NCBI GenBank assembly: GCA_040882225.1 | Contig: JBBEBR010000006.1 | Span: 124,001-188,000 of the forward strand | Direction: 5' to 3' | Length of the DNA: 64,000 bases | Origin: Gracilimonas sp040882225 | GTDB lineage: Bacteria > Bacteroidota > Rhodothermia > Balneolales > Balneolaceae | In this document: positions 47,810-56,537 of the stretch, in pieces | How the letters are laid out: every line of letters begins with the position of its first letter | Numbering within the stretch: position 1 is the stretch's first letter | Position numbers and translations under genes: made by a program | The notes under the pieces: model-generated | What the model saw: only the letters and a program-made list of their open reading frames with translations | What the model was told of the DNA's origin: nothing | Database searches by the model: none

Positions 47810-48094
47810 CTACTCTTCGGGCAGGTTTTTAAAAGAGTCTTTTAGAAGCTGGGAAATGACCGATGAGTAGGTGGTATCATTTTCTTCAGCAAGGTGTTTG
47901 ATATGCTCAACAATGGGTTCTTCCAGATAATAACTTACCGTTACTTTGTTCACCTTCCCTTTCTTTGATCCGTTAAAACTTTTTTTCTTTTTATCTACTT
48001 CTTCCTTTTCGGTGGGAGAAATAAAATCAAAAGAAGCGTGTCCCAGCATGCTGTATGCAAGCGGATTATGCCCAAGACTTTTTTTCTTGCTCAT
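47810..48094 (-). CDS. Small partner of ParA, ribbon-helix-helix-like
   Basis: 94 residues. A flexible N-terminal part with LGHNPLAYSMLGHASFDFI, a Lys-rich linker, then a C-terminal RHH-like domain (KVTVSYYLEEPIVEHIKHLA ... SSVISQLLKDSF). Begins 3 bases after the parA stop. The layout is like plasmid type Ib systems (ParA plus an RHH centromere binder such as ParG), with the N-terminal motif as a likely ParA contact. No ParB-type gene is nearby. Confidence 0.75.
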   Translation of the reverse strand: MSKKKSLGHNPLAYSMLGHASFDFISPTEKEEVDKKKKSFNGSKKGKVNKVTVSYYLEEPIVEHIKHLAEENDTTYSSVISQLLKDSFKNLPEE

Positions 48095-48097
48095 AAT

Positions 48098-48853
48098 TTA
48101 GTGGCCGTTTTTTATTTCCTTAGCTAATTCGAAGTAATCTTTTGCACCCATACTGTTTCCATCATATTCGAAAATTGTTTTATGATGGCTTGGAGCTTCC
48201 GCAAGGGCTACGTTATCTCTAATAATTGTTTTGAAAACCTTTGGGCCAAAATAGTCCTGAATGTGGCCAACAACTTCTTTATTCAAATTTTTACGGCTGT
48301 CGTAAAGTGTGCAAATAATCCCCCCTACTTCCAGCTGATTATTCAACCGTTGCTGAACAACTTTAACCAAATCCAGAAGCTTCGACAAACCATGCAGAGC
48401 TAAATATTCTGACTGCAACACGATAAAAATATCCTTAACGGCAGTGAAAGCGTTCAATGTCAAAAGGCCAAGGTTTGGAGGACAATCAATAAGAACATAA
48501 TCGTAATCCATTTTCTCAATGTCTTTCATCACATTTTTCAGAAGTCCTTCGCGGGCAGGTTCACTTGCAAGTTCAAGCTCTGCACCCGATAGTTCTAATG
48601 AAGAAGGGATGAAATCAAAACCATTATGCTCAATAATAAGCTCTTTTACATTTACCTGTCCCCTCAAAGCATTATAGATTGTTTTTTCTAAGCGATGAGA
48701 ATGGGTTCTGAGCGAATATGTTAAATTGGCCTGTGGGTCAAGATCAATTAATAGAACTTTCTTTCCAAGCTTGGCTAAACCAGCACCCAAATTAATGGTG
48801 GTTGTGGTTTTTCCTACTCCGCCTTTCTGATTTGTTAACGCAATTGTTTTCAT
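48098..48853 (-). CDS. ParA-family partition ATPase
   Basis: 251 residues. Deviant Walker A TNQKGGVGKTTTTINLG, Walker A' VLLIDLDPQANLT and Walker B VLIDCPPNLGLLT, then LQSEYLALHGLSKLLD and the C-terminal DNA-binding surface. It has no N-terminal HTH, so it is the small Soj-like form. It is paired with an RHH-like gene instead of parB, so the cargo is uncertain: DNA or a protein cluster. Two tandem palindromes lie upstream. Confidence 0.92.
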   Translation of the reverse strand: MKTIALTNQKGGVGKTTTTINLGAGLAKLGKKVLLIDLDPQANLTYSLRTHSHRLEKTIYNALRGQVNVKELIIEHNGFDFIPSSLELSGAELELASEPAREGLLKNVMKDIEKMDYDYVLIDCPPNLGLLTLNAFTAVKDIFIVLQSEYLALHGLSKLLDLVKVVQQRLNNQLEVGGIICTLYDSRKNLNKEVVGHIQDYFGPKVFKTIIRDNVALAEAPSHHKTIFEYDGNSMGAKDYFELAKEIKNGH

Positions 48854-48930
48854 AGTAATTAATCTAAGCCGAAAATTTATTTGTATACTTAGAGAGTATG
48901 TAACCGGATGTTTGTTACATTTTAAAAATT

Positions 48931-48962
48931 ATTTTATTCAATAAATATTTTATTCAATAAAG
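48931..48962. promoter_or_regulatory. Two tandem palindromes upstream of parA
   Basis: ATTTTATTCAATAAAT is repeated back-to-back at 48931 and 48947; each unit contains the perfect palindrome TTTATT-c-AATAAA. They lie about 80 bases upstream of parA and about 80 bases before the divergent thioesterase. Candidate operator or centromere site for the RHH partner. Confidence 0.55.
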
Positions 48963-49042
48963 AAGATTAATGGGGAGTATAACAATAATTTCTTTCCAAT
49001 TTTATAAAACCTGATTCTAAAAAAAGTAATTTAAATTAATAC

Positions 49043-49417
49043 ATGAGATTCTTTAGCCGAAAAATCATAAAACCTCAAGACTTGAATGCACATGGCACAC
49101 TATTTGGTGGGGCCGTGTTAAGTTGGGTTGATGAGGAAGCCGCCATTTTTGTATTGTGTCAGCTTGGAAAAGGCAACATAGTAACTAAGTATATGTCGGA
49201 GATAAATTTCGTTAACTCGGCCAAGTTAGGTGAGGTTATTGAGATTGGAATGGAAACAGTTAAATTTGGACGCACTTCTATGACCGTAAAATGCGTAGTG
49301 CGCAACAAGTTCAACAAAGAGACCATCATTAGCATAGATCAGATAGTATTTGTACATGTTGATGAATTTGGCCGCCCTACTCCACACCTCATTACAGAAC
49401 CCGTTAACGAAGATTAG
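49043..49417 (+). CDS. Acyl-CoA thioesterase (hotdog, YciA type)
   Basis: 124 residues. Single hotdog domain with NAHGTLFGGAVLSWVDEEAA, the helix and catalytic Asp region of the BFIT/YciA group, and MSEINFVNSAKLGE. It hydrolyses acyl-CoA thioesters in the cytoplasm. It is the first gene of a short rightward run with the Hpt protein and galE, with tight spacing but no obvious shared pathway. Confidence 0.88.
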   Translation: MRFFSRKIIKPQDLNAHGTLFGGAVLSWVDEEAAIFVLCQLGKGNIVTKYMSEINFVNSAKLGEVIEIGMETVKFGRTSMTVKCVVRNKFNKETIISIDQIVFVHVDEFGRPTPHLITEPVNED

Positions 49418-49421
49418 CAAT

Positions 49422-49775
49422 TTGAAAAAACAAAAAGCCCTTATCGATTTTTCTTCCATCTCAGAGATGCTGAGTGGAGATCAAAAATTTATAAAAGAAT
49501 TTGCTGAAGCTGCTGTCCTTTCATTTCAAGAATTTTCTGAGAATTATTCGAAATTTCTTATTTCTCAGGATGAAACTGAATTCCGCAAAGCCGGGCATAA
49601 GATAAAACCGGTAGCCAAAATGCTGGGATTAAATCAAATTGTGGATGAATACGAAAGTGAAAAATCCCAATTTGGTAAAGAAGAAACCGAAGCGCTGGAA
49701 GAAAAGTCAAGAAAAATGACCGAAATCTGCGATCAGGTTCTTATAGAATTAAATGAAATTATTACCGCAAATTAA
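49422..49775 (+). CDS. Histidine phosphotransfer (Hpt) protein
   Basis: About 117 residues, all helical. AGHKIKPVAKMLGL is an Hpt phospho-site with its conserved His and following Lys. I place the start at TTG 49422, 4 bases after the thioesterase stop; the longer frame from 49350 would overlap that gene by 68 bases. It should relay phosphate between a hybrid kinase and a response regulator, neither of which is adjacent. The start is the least certain point. Confidence 0.72.
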   Translation: MKKQKALIDFSSISEMLSGDQKFIKEFAEAAVLSFQEFSENYSKFLISQDETEFRKAGHKIKPVAKMLGLNQIVDEYESEKSQFGKEETEALEEKSRKMTEICDQVLIELNEIITAN

Positions 49776-49778
49776 ATT

Positions 49779-50789
49779 ATGAACGTACTTGTAACAGGTG
49801 GAGCAGGATTTATTGGGAGCCACACAGTTCTAGAACTTCTAAAAGAGGGTCACGAAGTTATTGTTGTAGATAACCTGGCAAACAGCAGTGAAGAATCTTT
49901 AGAAAGAGTAAAAAAAATAACAGGAAAATCACTCACTTTTTATAACCTGGATTTATTAGATAAGCCAGCGTTGGCAAAAGTTTTTGCCAGTCACTCTATA
50001 CAATCTGTTGTGCATTTTGCCGGATATAAAGCCGTTGGCGAGTCGGTCGCAAAACCCATGATGTATTATGATAACAACATCAACAGCACGCTGAATTTGT
50101 GTGCCCTGATGAAAGAGCACAATGTGAAGAATATTGTTTTTTCTTCATCTGCAACTGTTTATGGCAACCCTGAAACTTCACCCATTACAGAAGATTTTCC
50201 ACTTTTTGCGACCAACCCTTATGGGCGCACAAAGTTGTTCATCGAATACATTTTAAAGGATCTGCATATTTCTGATGACTCCTGGAACATCGCTTTACTT
50301 CGATATTTTAATCCTGTGGGCGCACATGAAAGTGGATTAATTGGAGAGGATCCTAACGACATTCCCAACAACCTGATGCCGTACGTCTCGCAAGTGGCGG
50401 TGGGGAAATTACAGGAGCTTTCTGTTTTTGGGGATGATTACCCCACTCCCGACGGCACCGGCGTACGCGATTACATTCATGTTGTTGATTTAGCCATTGG
50501 CCATTCAAAAGCCCTGGAGAAACTGAATTCTAATCCCGGTGTAGTGGTGTATAATCTCGGAACCGGAAAAGGCTCAAGTGTTTTGGATATGGTGAAGGCT
50601 TTTGAACGCGCATCAGGAAAGAAAATCCCGTACAAAATTGCACCTCGCCGGCCTGGCGATGCTGCCGCCTGTTTTGCTGATACATCTAAAGCCGAAAAAG
50701 AACTTGGCTGGCGGGCAACCCGAGGAATTGAAGAGATGTGCCGTGATACCTGGAACTGGCAATCAAAAAACCCGAATGGGTACGAGTAA
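49779..50789 (+). CDS. galE: UDP-glucose 4-epimerase
   Basis: 336 residues, extended SDR. GGAGFIGSHTVLELL binds NAD, and SSSATVYG and NPYGRTKLFIE hold the catalytic Ser/Thr and the YxxxK pair; RYFNPVGAHESGLIGEDP and GTGVRDYIHVVDLA are the GalE signatures. It interconverts UDP-glucose and UDP-galactose for the Leloir pathway and surface sugars. It starts 3 bases after the Hpt gene. Confidence 0.96.
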   Translation: MNVLVTGGAGFIGSHTVLELLKEGHEVIVVDNLANSSEESLERVKKITGKSLTFYNLDLLDKPALAKVFASHSIQSVVHFAGYKAVGESVAKPMMYYDNNINSTLNLCALMKEHNVKNIVFSSSATVYGNPETSPITEDFPLFATNPYGRTKLFIEYILKDLHISDDSWNIALLRYFNPVGAHESGLIGEDPNDIPNNLMPYVSQVAVGKLQELSVFGDDYPTPDGTGVRDYIHVVDLAIGHSKALEKLNSNPGVVVYNLGTGKGSSVLDMVKAFERASGKKIPYKIAPRRPGDAAACFADTSKAEKELGWRATRGIEEMCRDTWNWQSKNPNGYE

Positions 50790-50960
50790 ATTGACTCATA
50801 ATCCAGCTTTGTTTTCTTTCTATTATTGATTTCATGTCCGGGTGGAAATTGTAGTGAATGAAAATAATACCAGAATTGTCGAAGAATAGAATTTCCACCA
50901 TAAATTAGATTCCTTCCTTTGGTAATATTGGCAAAGAGCAAAAATTCACTCACTTCATGC

Positions 50961-50992
50961 TTGGAGTTTAGTCTTCACTAACCTTATCTTTG
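50961..50992 (+). promoter_or_regulatory. Bacteroidota-type promoter of tRNA-Leu
   Basis: TTG at 50961-50963 and TATCTTTG at 50985-50992, 21 bases apart, with the tRNA starting 13 bases later. It has the same layout as the tRNA-Val promoter. Confidence 0.7.
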
Positions 50993-51004
50993 CATCCCAT
51001 TTAA

Positions 51005-51088
51005 GCCCGGATGGCGGAATTGGTAGACGCGATGGTCTCAAACACCATTGGCTTCGCGGCCATGTCGGTTCGAGTCCGACTCCGGGTA
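51005..51088 (+). tRNA. tRNA-Leu (anticodon CAA)
   Basis: Class II tRNA: acceptor GCCCGGA pairs with TCCGGGT (first pair G-T). Anticodon stem ATGGT/ACCAT has loop CTCAAAC, giving CAA. The long variable arm is TGGCTTCGCGGCCA and the T arm contains GGTTCGAGTCC. Discriminator A, no encoded CCA. Confidence 0.95.
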
Positions 51089-51090
51089 CT

Positions 51091-51128
51091 AAAAGCCTTA
51101 CAAATATTGATGTTTGTAAGGCTTTTTT
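51091..51128 (+). terminator. Terminator of tRNA-Leu
   Basis: AAAAGCCTTACAAA pairs with TTTGTAAGGCTTTT (14 pairs), followed by more T. The region 51129-51307 before the amidase shows nothing further. Confidence 0.9.
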
Positions 51129-51307
51129 ATTTTCAGCAGCAAAATTACCGCTGTCTCTGAAAGAATTTACCAGAAGCGACAGAATTATTTTTCAGGCAGC
51201 GATAAAAAACTCCTGTATTTATAAACGATTTTCTCAATTGGTTCTTTAACCTTACAATGAGATGATTCTTAAAGACAATTTTACAGCTATTTAAATAGGA
51301 AAATTTT

Positions 51308-52117
51308 ATGTCTTCTTTTAAAGCAGCAGCTATTCAACTTAACAGTCAGCCAGATCTGGACGATAATTTTAACCAGATTCAACCTTTAATAGAAAAGGCT
51401 GCAACTGAAGGTGTAAGCTTTGTTACTCTGCCGGAAAATTTTGCTTTTTTTGGGGATGATAAACAGCAGTTTCTAAAAGCAGGTGAAATCTCCACAAGAG
51501 TACAATCTGAACTACCAGTATGGGCTTCAAAATATGGTATGTACATTTTAGGAGGTGGCTTTCCTGCCCCAACCGACTCAGATAAGGTGTTTAACCGCTC
51601 AATCTTAGCCGCTCCCAATGGAAAGATAGTTGCATCCTATAACAAAATGCATCTGTTTGATGTCACTCTGTCGGATTCTGAAAGCTACAGGGAGTCGTTA
51701 ATAATGCGCCCCGGGAAAAATGAAGCCATTGTATATGAAGCCGCCGGACTGGCAAAGATCGGGTTTTCTATTTGCTATGATGTCCGTTTTCCAGAATTAT
51801 ACAGAAAACTTGTGGATCAGAATGTAGAAGTGATTACAGTTCCTTCAGCTTTCACAAAGACAACAGGTAAAGCTCACTGGGAAGTATTACTTCGTGCGAG
51901 GGCTATTGAGAACAGTTCATACCTGATTGCACCAGCTCAAACAGGAATTCATGGAAATGGCAAAGAAACCTATGGTCATTCTCTTATCATTGACCCGTGG
52001 GGAAAAGTGCTTGCTGATGCCGGTACAGAACCGGGATTGATAACTGCTGAAATTGATTTAGGGTTTTTGAAAGAAGTCAGAAAAAAGTTACCAGCTTTAC
52101 AGCACAGGCTGTTTTAA
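51308..52117 (+). CDS. Nit1/Nit2-type carbon-nitrogen hydrolase
   Basis: 269 residues. Nitrilase-superfamily triad: Glu in LPENFAFFG, Lys in YNKMHLFDV and Cys in SICYDVRFPELYR. The length and YNKMHLFDV match the Nit branch whose members hydrolyse deaminated glutathione, a metabolite-repair reaction; other omega-amidase substrates are possible. Convergent with the FAD oxidoreductase. Confidence 0.88.
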   Translation: MSSFKAAAIQLNSQPDLDDNFNQIQPLIEKAATEGVSFVTLPENFAFFGDDKQQFLKAGEISTRVQSELPVWASKYGMYILGGGFPAPTDSDKVFNRSILAAPNGKIVASYNKMHLFDVTLSDSESYRESLIMRPGKNEAIVYEAAGLAKIGFSICYDVRFPELYRKLVDQNVEVITVPSAFTKTTGKAHWEVLLRARAIENSSYLIAPAQTGIHGNGKETYGHSLIIDPWGKVLADAGTEPGLITAEIDLGFLKEVRKKLPALQHRLF

Positions 52118-52136
52118 CAAAGGGTCAAGCAATGTA

Positions 52137-53684
52137 TTACAGGCTTATCTGCCCGGCACATTTTATCCCATCCATTGCAGCTGAGACAATACCTCCGGCA
52201 TAACCTGCACCTTCCCCACAAGGATACAGTCCTTTAATTTGAATATGCTGAAGTGTTTCTGGATGGCGGGGTATTTTTACAGGGCTTGATGTACGTGATT
52301 CCGGAGCATGTACAACTGCTTCATTCGATAAATATCCCCTCATACTTCGCTCAAATTGACGAAAACCATCCTTCAAACTCTTATGAATGAAAGAAGGCAA
52401 AACAGCGCCTAACTCCACGGAAGTGATTCCAGGTGCATAAGAGCTGCTGGGTAAATCCCCGGAAACTTTTCCATTTAGGAAATCCACTAATCGTTGAGCT
52501 GGGGCAGCTTGAGTCTTCCCTCCTTCAAGCCAGGCTTTTTGTTCTATTGATTTTTGGAATTCCATCGCTGCCAGCGGGCCGTATTTTGAAAAAGATTTAA
52601 AATCCTTCGGTTGCAATTCTACCACAATTCCTGAATTCGCTGTTGCACGCGCTCGTCTGGACGACGACCACCCGTTAGTCACAATCTCACCCGGAGAAGT
52701 AGCGCAAGGCGCAATTACCCCTCCCGGACACATGCAAAATGAGTAGACACCGCGTCCGCCCGTTTGCTTCACAATACTATAAGCCGCCGGAGGTAAATAC
52801 TCGCCTCGTGATTCACAATTATATTGAATGGTATCAATCAGTGACTGGGGATGCTCTACTCGTACACCTAAAGCGAGCGGTTTTAATTCAATAGCAATTC
52901 CTTTGCGATGTAGCAGCTCAAATATATCGCGAGCCGAATGCCCCGTTGCAAGAATTACATTTCTGGCGAGGAATTTTTCGCCATTTCGTGCGACCACTCC
53001 TTTAATTTTACCGGAATCTATAATGAGGTCGGTTACACGTGTGTCGAAAAGGATTTCACCCCCGTTCCCCAAAATACACTCACGCATTTTCTCAATAATA
53101 GCCGGTAATTTATTAGTTCCTATATGAGGATGAGCTTCCACAAGAATATCTCTTACAGCTCCAAAACCAACTAATAACTCGAGCACCTTTCGCGTATTTC
53201 CTCTTTTTGTGGAACGCGTGTACAGCTTGCCATCCGAATAAGTGCCCGCTCCTCCTTCTCCAAAGCAATAGTTGGAATCTTCATTTACAATATGATTCAC
53301 ATTAATTCCTTTAAGGTCTGCAATGCGGTCTTTAACATTTTTCCCGCGCTCAAGAATAACGGGTTTCATCCCCTTTTCCATTAATTCCAGAGCGGCAAAT
53401 AATCCTGCCGGGCCAGCTCCTATTATAATTACTTCTTCAGCGCTACCTACGTTTGGATAATCTGGTAATAAAATTTTTTCGGGGATGTACTCTTCATTGA
53501 TAAAGATCCTCACTTTAAGATTTACATATGCCTGTTTTGCACGAGCATCAATAGAGCGCCTTAATATCTCTATATGCCGGATCTCAGCGGAATCAAGTTT
53601 CTCTTTTTGAATGAGGAAATCACGTAATAAAGGTGTTTGTCCGGCCACCTCAGGCAAAACACGAATCTGTATATCTTTCTGCAT
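52137..53684 (-). CDS. FAD-dependent oxidoreductase (COG2509-like)
   Basis: 515 residues. An N-terminal 90-residue domain precedes the dinucleotide-binding EVIIIGAGPAGLFAALELME. Further on are GGAGTYSDGKLYTR, VILATGHSARDIFELL and a C-terminal GLYPCGEGAGYAGGIVSAAM flavin motif. This layout fits the family of uncharacterised FAD dehydrogenases with a split FAD/substrate domain. The substrate is unknown. It is divergent from the thr operon. Confidence 0.85.
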   Translation of the reverse strand: MQKDIQIRVLPEVAGQTPLLRDFLIQKEKLDSAEIRHIEILRRSIDARAKQAYVNLKVRIFINEEYIPEKILLPDYPNVGSAEEVIIIGAGPAGLFAALELMEKGMKPVILERGKNVKDRIADLKGINVNHIVNEDSNYCFGEGGAGTYSDGKLYTRSTKRGNTRKVLELLVGFGAVRDILVEAHPHIGTNKLPAIIEKMRECILGNGGEILFDTRVTDLIIDSGKIKGVVARNGEKFLARNVILATGHSARDIFELLHRKGIAIELKPLALGVRVEHPQSLIDTIQYNCESRGEYLPPAAYSIVKQTGGRGVYSFCMCPGGVIAPCATSPGEIVTNGWSSSRRARATANSGIVVELQPKDFKSFSKYGPLAAMEFQKSIEQKAWLEGGKTQAAPAQRLVDFLNGKVSGDLPSSSYAPGITSVELGAVLPSFIHKSLKDGFRQFERSMRGYLSNEAVVHAPESRTSSPVKIPRHPETLQHIQIKGLYPCGEGAGYAGGIVSAAMDGIKCAGQISL

Positions 53685-53905
53685 GGCAGAAAAATAAGAA
53701 ATTGGAAACTCTGAAATGATAAGGGATTTTATTCTACAGCTTCATTCGTCGTTCCCTGAAAACATTCATAAGCTGTTTTTTAATTTTAGAAACTGTTTCA
53801 AAAAAGCGCTACCAAATTCCTATTTGTGTCTGTTTTATTGGTACTTCTGATCTTTTTCTTGCACGGGGTTTATTTTCATCTGTAAAAGAAATAGAATGAC
53901 TTGTG
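53685..53905. other. Divergent gap upstream of the thr leader
   Basis: AT-rich region expected to carry the thr operon promoter and that of the FAD enzyme. No full TAnnTTTG match was found; nearest is TATTTG within 53815-53830. No gene is seen. Confidence 0.4.
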
Positions 53906-54007
53906 ATGAAATCAGAAAAATTACATAGTACAAATTTTAGCATCCGCAGCTTTGCAGCAGCTATTACTATGCCTACGATTACCATCACGATTATTACAAC
54001 CCCTTAG
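53906..54007 (+). CDS. thrL: thr operon leader peptide
   Basis: 33-codon frame ending 78 bases before thrA. The last dozen residues read ITMPTITITIITTP and stop: from residue 20 on, six Thr and five Ile in 14 residues. Such Thr/Ile codon runs are the hallmark of thr attenuators, where ribosome stalling senses charged tRNA-Thr and tRNA-Ile. Start could also be the internal ATG at 53969. A small hairpin overlaps the stop. A classical terminator with a U-run was not found before thrA, so the read-out mechanism is uncertain. Confidence 0.8.
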   Translation: MKSEKLHSTNFSIRSFAAAITMPTITITIITTP

Positions 54008-54013
54008 GGGGTG
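53998..54013 (+). promoter_or_regulatory. Hairpin at the leader stop codon
   Basis: ACCCC-tta-GGGGGT overlaps the leader TAG. A stalled ribosome would prevent it from forming, so it may be the pause or switch element of the attenuator. No U-tract follows. Confidence 0.45.
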
Positions 54014-54085
54014 CATCTCTACATATCGTCCACTGGGCACTTCGCCATTCTTCCACATTGCTTCAAAAAATAATAGCCCTTACTC

Positions 54086-56536
54086 ATGATTGTATTAAAG
54101 TTTGGTGGCACATCTGTAGCTACCGCCGATAGCCTAAAAAAAATCCACGAAATACTTCGCCAAAAAACGGCCAGTGATCAGCTTGTTGTTGTCATTTCCG
54201 CCGTGAGTGGTATCACTAATTTACTTCAGGAATGTGCGGAAATCGCTTCTTCTGGTGATGAAAGCTACAAAAACTTGCTCGTTAAAATCGAAAAGCGGCA
54301 TCTTGAATTATGCAACGAATTACTTCCTGTTGCAGGCAGAAGTCAATCGCTAACCCGCGTGAAGTTGCTGTTGAATGAACTTGAAGATATCTGCCGTGGG
54401 GTATTTTTGTTAAGTGAACTTTCCTCAAGGTCAAAGGATCACATTCTAAGCTATGGGGAATATCTTTCGTCCCGAATTATCACTGATTTCTTAAAGTCAG
54501 AAGGTTTAAATGTTGAGTGGTTTGATTCTAAAAACTTCATAAAAACGAATAGCCATTTTGGAAAAGCCGCGGTAGATCTCTCGCTGACTTACGATAACAT
54601 CCAGCAAGTTTTTAAAGATGCACCCACCCTTTCTGTTTGCCCTGGATTTGTGGCTTCTTCACGAGATTCCGGCATGATAACCACTTTAGGCCGTGGCGGA
54701 TCAGATTATACCGCCGCTTTGATTGCCGCCGCTTTAAAAGTGTCTGAACTTGAAATTTGGACGGATGTGAGCGGAATGATGACCGCCGACCCAAGGCTGG
54801 TTTCAAACGCGCATCCTATCGAAAGCCTTTCTTATGAGGAAGCAATGGAACTTTCTCATTTTGGAGCAAAGGTAATTTATCCTCCTACAATTCAACCGGT
54901 TTTGGACGAAAACATTCCAATCACCATAAAAAATACATTTTCTCCGGAGGAAGCCGGCACAAGCATTTCAGTCAAAGGCTCTGAAAATGGAAATCTGGTA
55001 AAGGGAATTTCCTGTATCGAAGAAATTGCTCTTTGCACACTTTCGGGTAGTGGCATGATTGCCGTGCCTAATATTTCTTACCGGCTATTTGGTTCTTTGA
55101 GCCGGGAGAATGTGAATGTGATTATGATTACACAGGCTTCTTCGGAACATAGCATCACTGTTGGAATTGCCAGGGAAGATGTATCAAAAGCAAAAAAAGC
55201 GATCGAGGAAGAATTTTCTTATGAAGCTGACTCACATAAGATTAATCCACTGGAAGTGGAAACCGGTTTGTCGATTGTTGCTTTAGTGGGATCGCGAATG
55301 AAGCAGCAGGTTGGTGTAAGTGCAAAATTATTTGATACGTTAAGCCACAACGGAGTGAATGTACGAGCCATCGCTCAGGGCTCAACCGAACTAAATATTT
55401 CTGTGGTAGTTTCACAAAAAGATCTCAAAAAATCCTTGAATAGTTTACATGAGAGCTTCTTTCTTTCAGACAATAAGAAACTAAACCTCTTCATGATTGG
55501 CGTCGGCAATGTTGGAAAAGTTTTTATTGAGCAAATTAAGGCACAGCAAAAATATCTTGCCGAAAAACATCACCTTGAAATATTCATTACCGGAATGGCG
55601 AATTCCAGACAAATGTATTTTGATGAGGATGGAATCAATCTTGATAAGTGGCAAGACTTGCTGGAACAGAAAAGTGAGCCGATGAGCAAAGAAAATTTTC
55701 TTCAGCAAATGAAAACCATGAATTTGAGGAATAGTGTTTTTATTGATTCTACTGCCTCTGCGGAAATCGCTACGGTGTATAAAGAGGTTCTGGAAAGCAG
55801 CATTTCTGTGGTTACACCAAATAAAATCGCCTGCTCTTCTTCTTTCGAAAACTTCAGCCAACTCACAAATTCAGCCCTCAAATATCAGGCGAAATTCTTG
55901 TATGAAACCAATGTAGGAGCGGGATTACCGGTAATTTCAACCCTGAACGATCTAATCAAGAGCGGAGATCAGGTGCACAGTATTCAGGCCGTTCTTTCTG
56001 GTACGTTGAATTTCATCTTCAATAATTACGACGGCCGCAAATTATTCAGTCAGATCGTGAAAGAGGCTGATGAAGCCGGATTCACAGAACCCGATCCACG
56101 AATCGATCTTAGTGGCGTGGATGTGATGAGGAAAATCCTGATTCTGGCTCGTGTAAGTGGATATCAATTAGAACTGGATCAAATCGAAAAGCAGGATTTT
56201 GTTCCAGATGATTGCATGAAAACGGATTCCGTTGAAGAATTCTATTCAAAACTGGATGAGTTCGAAGAGGTTTTTCAACAGCTGTATCAGAAAGCCGCCA
56301 TTGAAAACAAACGCATCAAATATGTGGCTACCTTCGAGAATGGAAAAGCAAGAACCGGCCTGGAATCATTTTCGGCAGAACACCCTTTTTATAATCTTGG
56401 CGGCAAAGATAACATCGTACTTTTCCACACCAACCGTTATAATGAGCAGCCATTAGTGGTAAAAGGCGCGGGTGCCGGAGCCGCTGTAACGGCCTCTGGA
56501 ATATTCGCAGACGTTATGAAAATCGCATCCGCTTAA
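54086..56536 (+). CDS. thrA: Bifunctional aspartokinase / homoserine dehydrogenase
   Basis: 816 residues. Aspartokinase (about 1-290; VLKFGGTSVA, TTLGRGGSDYTAAL, WTDVSGMMTADPR), two ACT regulatory domains (about 310-455), then homoserine dehydrogenase (about 465-816; GVGNVGKVFIEQ, SGTLNFIF, DPRIDLSGVDVMRK). It catalyses steps 1 and 3 of threonine synthesis. First structural gene of thrABC, behind a Thr/Ile leader peptide; the ACT domains suggest Thr feedback as well. Confidence 0.97.
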   Translation: MIVLKFGGTSVATADSLKKIHEILRQKTASDQLVVVISAVSGITNLLQECAEIASSGDESYKNLLVKIEKRHLELCNELLPVAGRSQSLTRVKLLLNELEDICRGVFLLSELSSRSKDHILSYGEYLSSRIITDFLKSEGLNVEWFDSKNFIKTNSHFGKAAVDLSLTYDNIQQVFKDAPTLSVCPGFVASSRDSGMITTLGRGGSDYTAALIAAALKVSELEIWTDVSGMMTADPRLVSNAHPIESLSYEEAMELSHFGAKVIYPPTIQPVLDENIPITIKNTFSPEEAGTSISVKGSENGNLVKGISCIEEIALCTLSGSGMIAVPNISYRLFGSLSRENVNVIMITQASSEHSITVGIAREDVSKAKKAIEEEFSYEADSHKINPLEVETGLSIVALVGSRMKQQVGVSAKLFDTLSHNGVNVRAIAQGSTELNISVVVSQKDLKKSLNSLHESFFLSDNKKLNLFMIGVGNVGKVFIEQIKAQQKYLAEKHHLEIFITGMANSRQMYFDEDGINLDKWQDLLEQKSEPMSKENFLQQMKTMNLRNSVFIDSTASAEIATVYKEVLESSISVVTPNKIACSSSFENFSQLTNSALKYQAKFLYETNVGAGLPVISTLNDLIKSGDQVHSIQAVLSGTLNFIFNNYDGRKLFSQIVKEADEAGFTEPDPRIDLSGVDVMRKILILARVSGYQLELDQIEKQDFVPDDCMKTDSVEEFYSKLDEFEEVFQQLYQKAAIENKRIKYVATFENGKARTGLESFSAEHPFYNLGGKDNIVLFHTNRYNEQPLVVKGAGAGAAVTASGIFADVMKIASA

Positions 56537-56537
56537 T

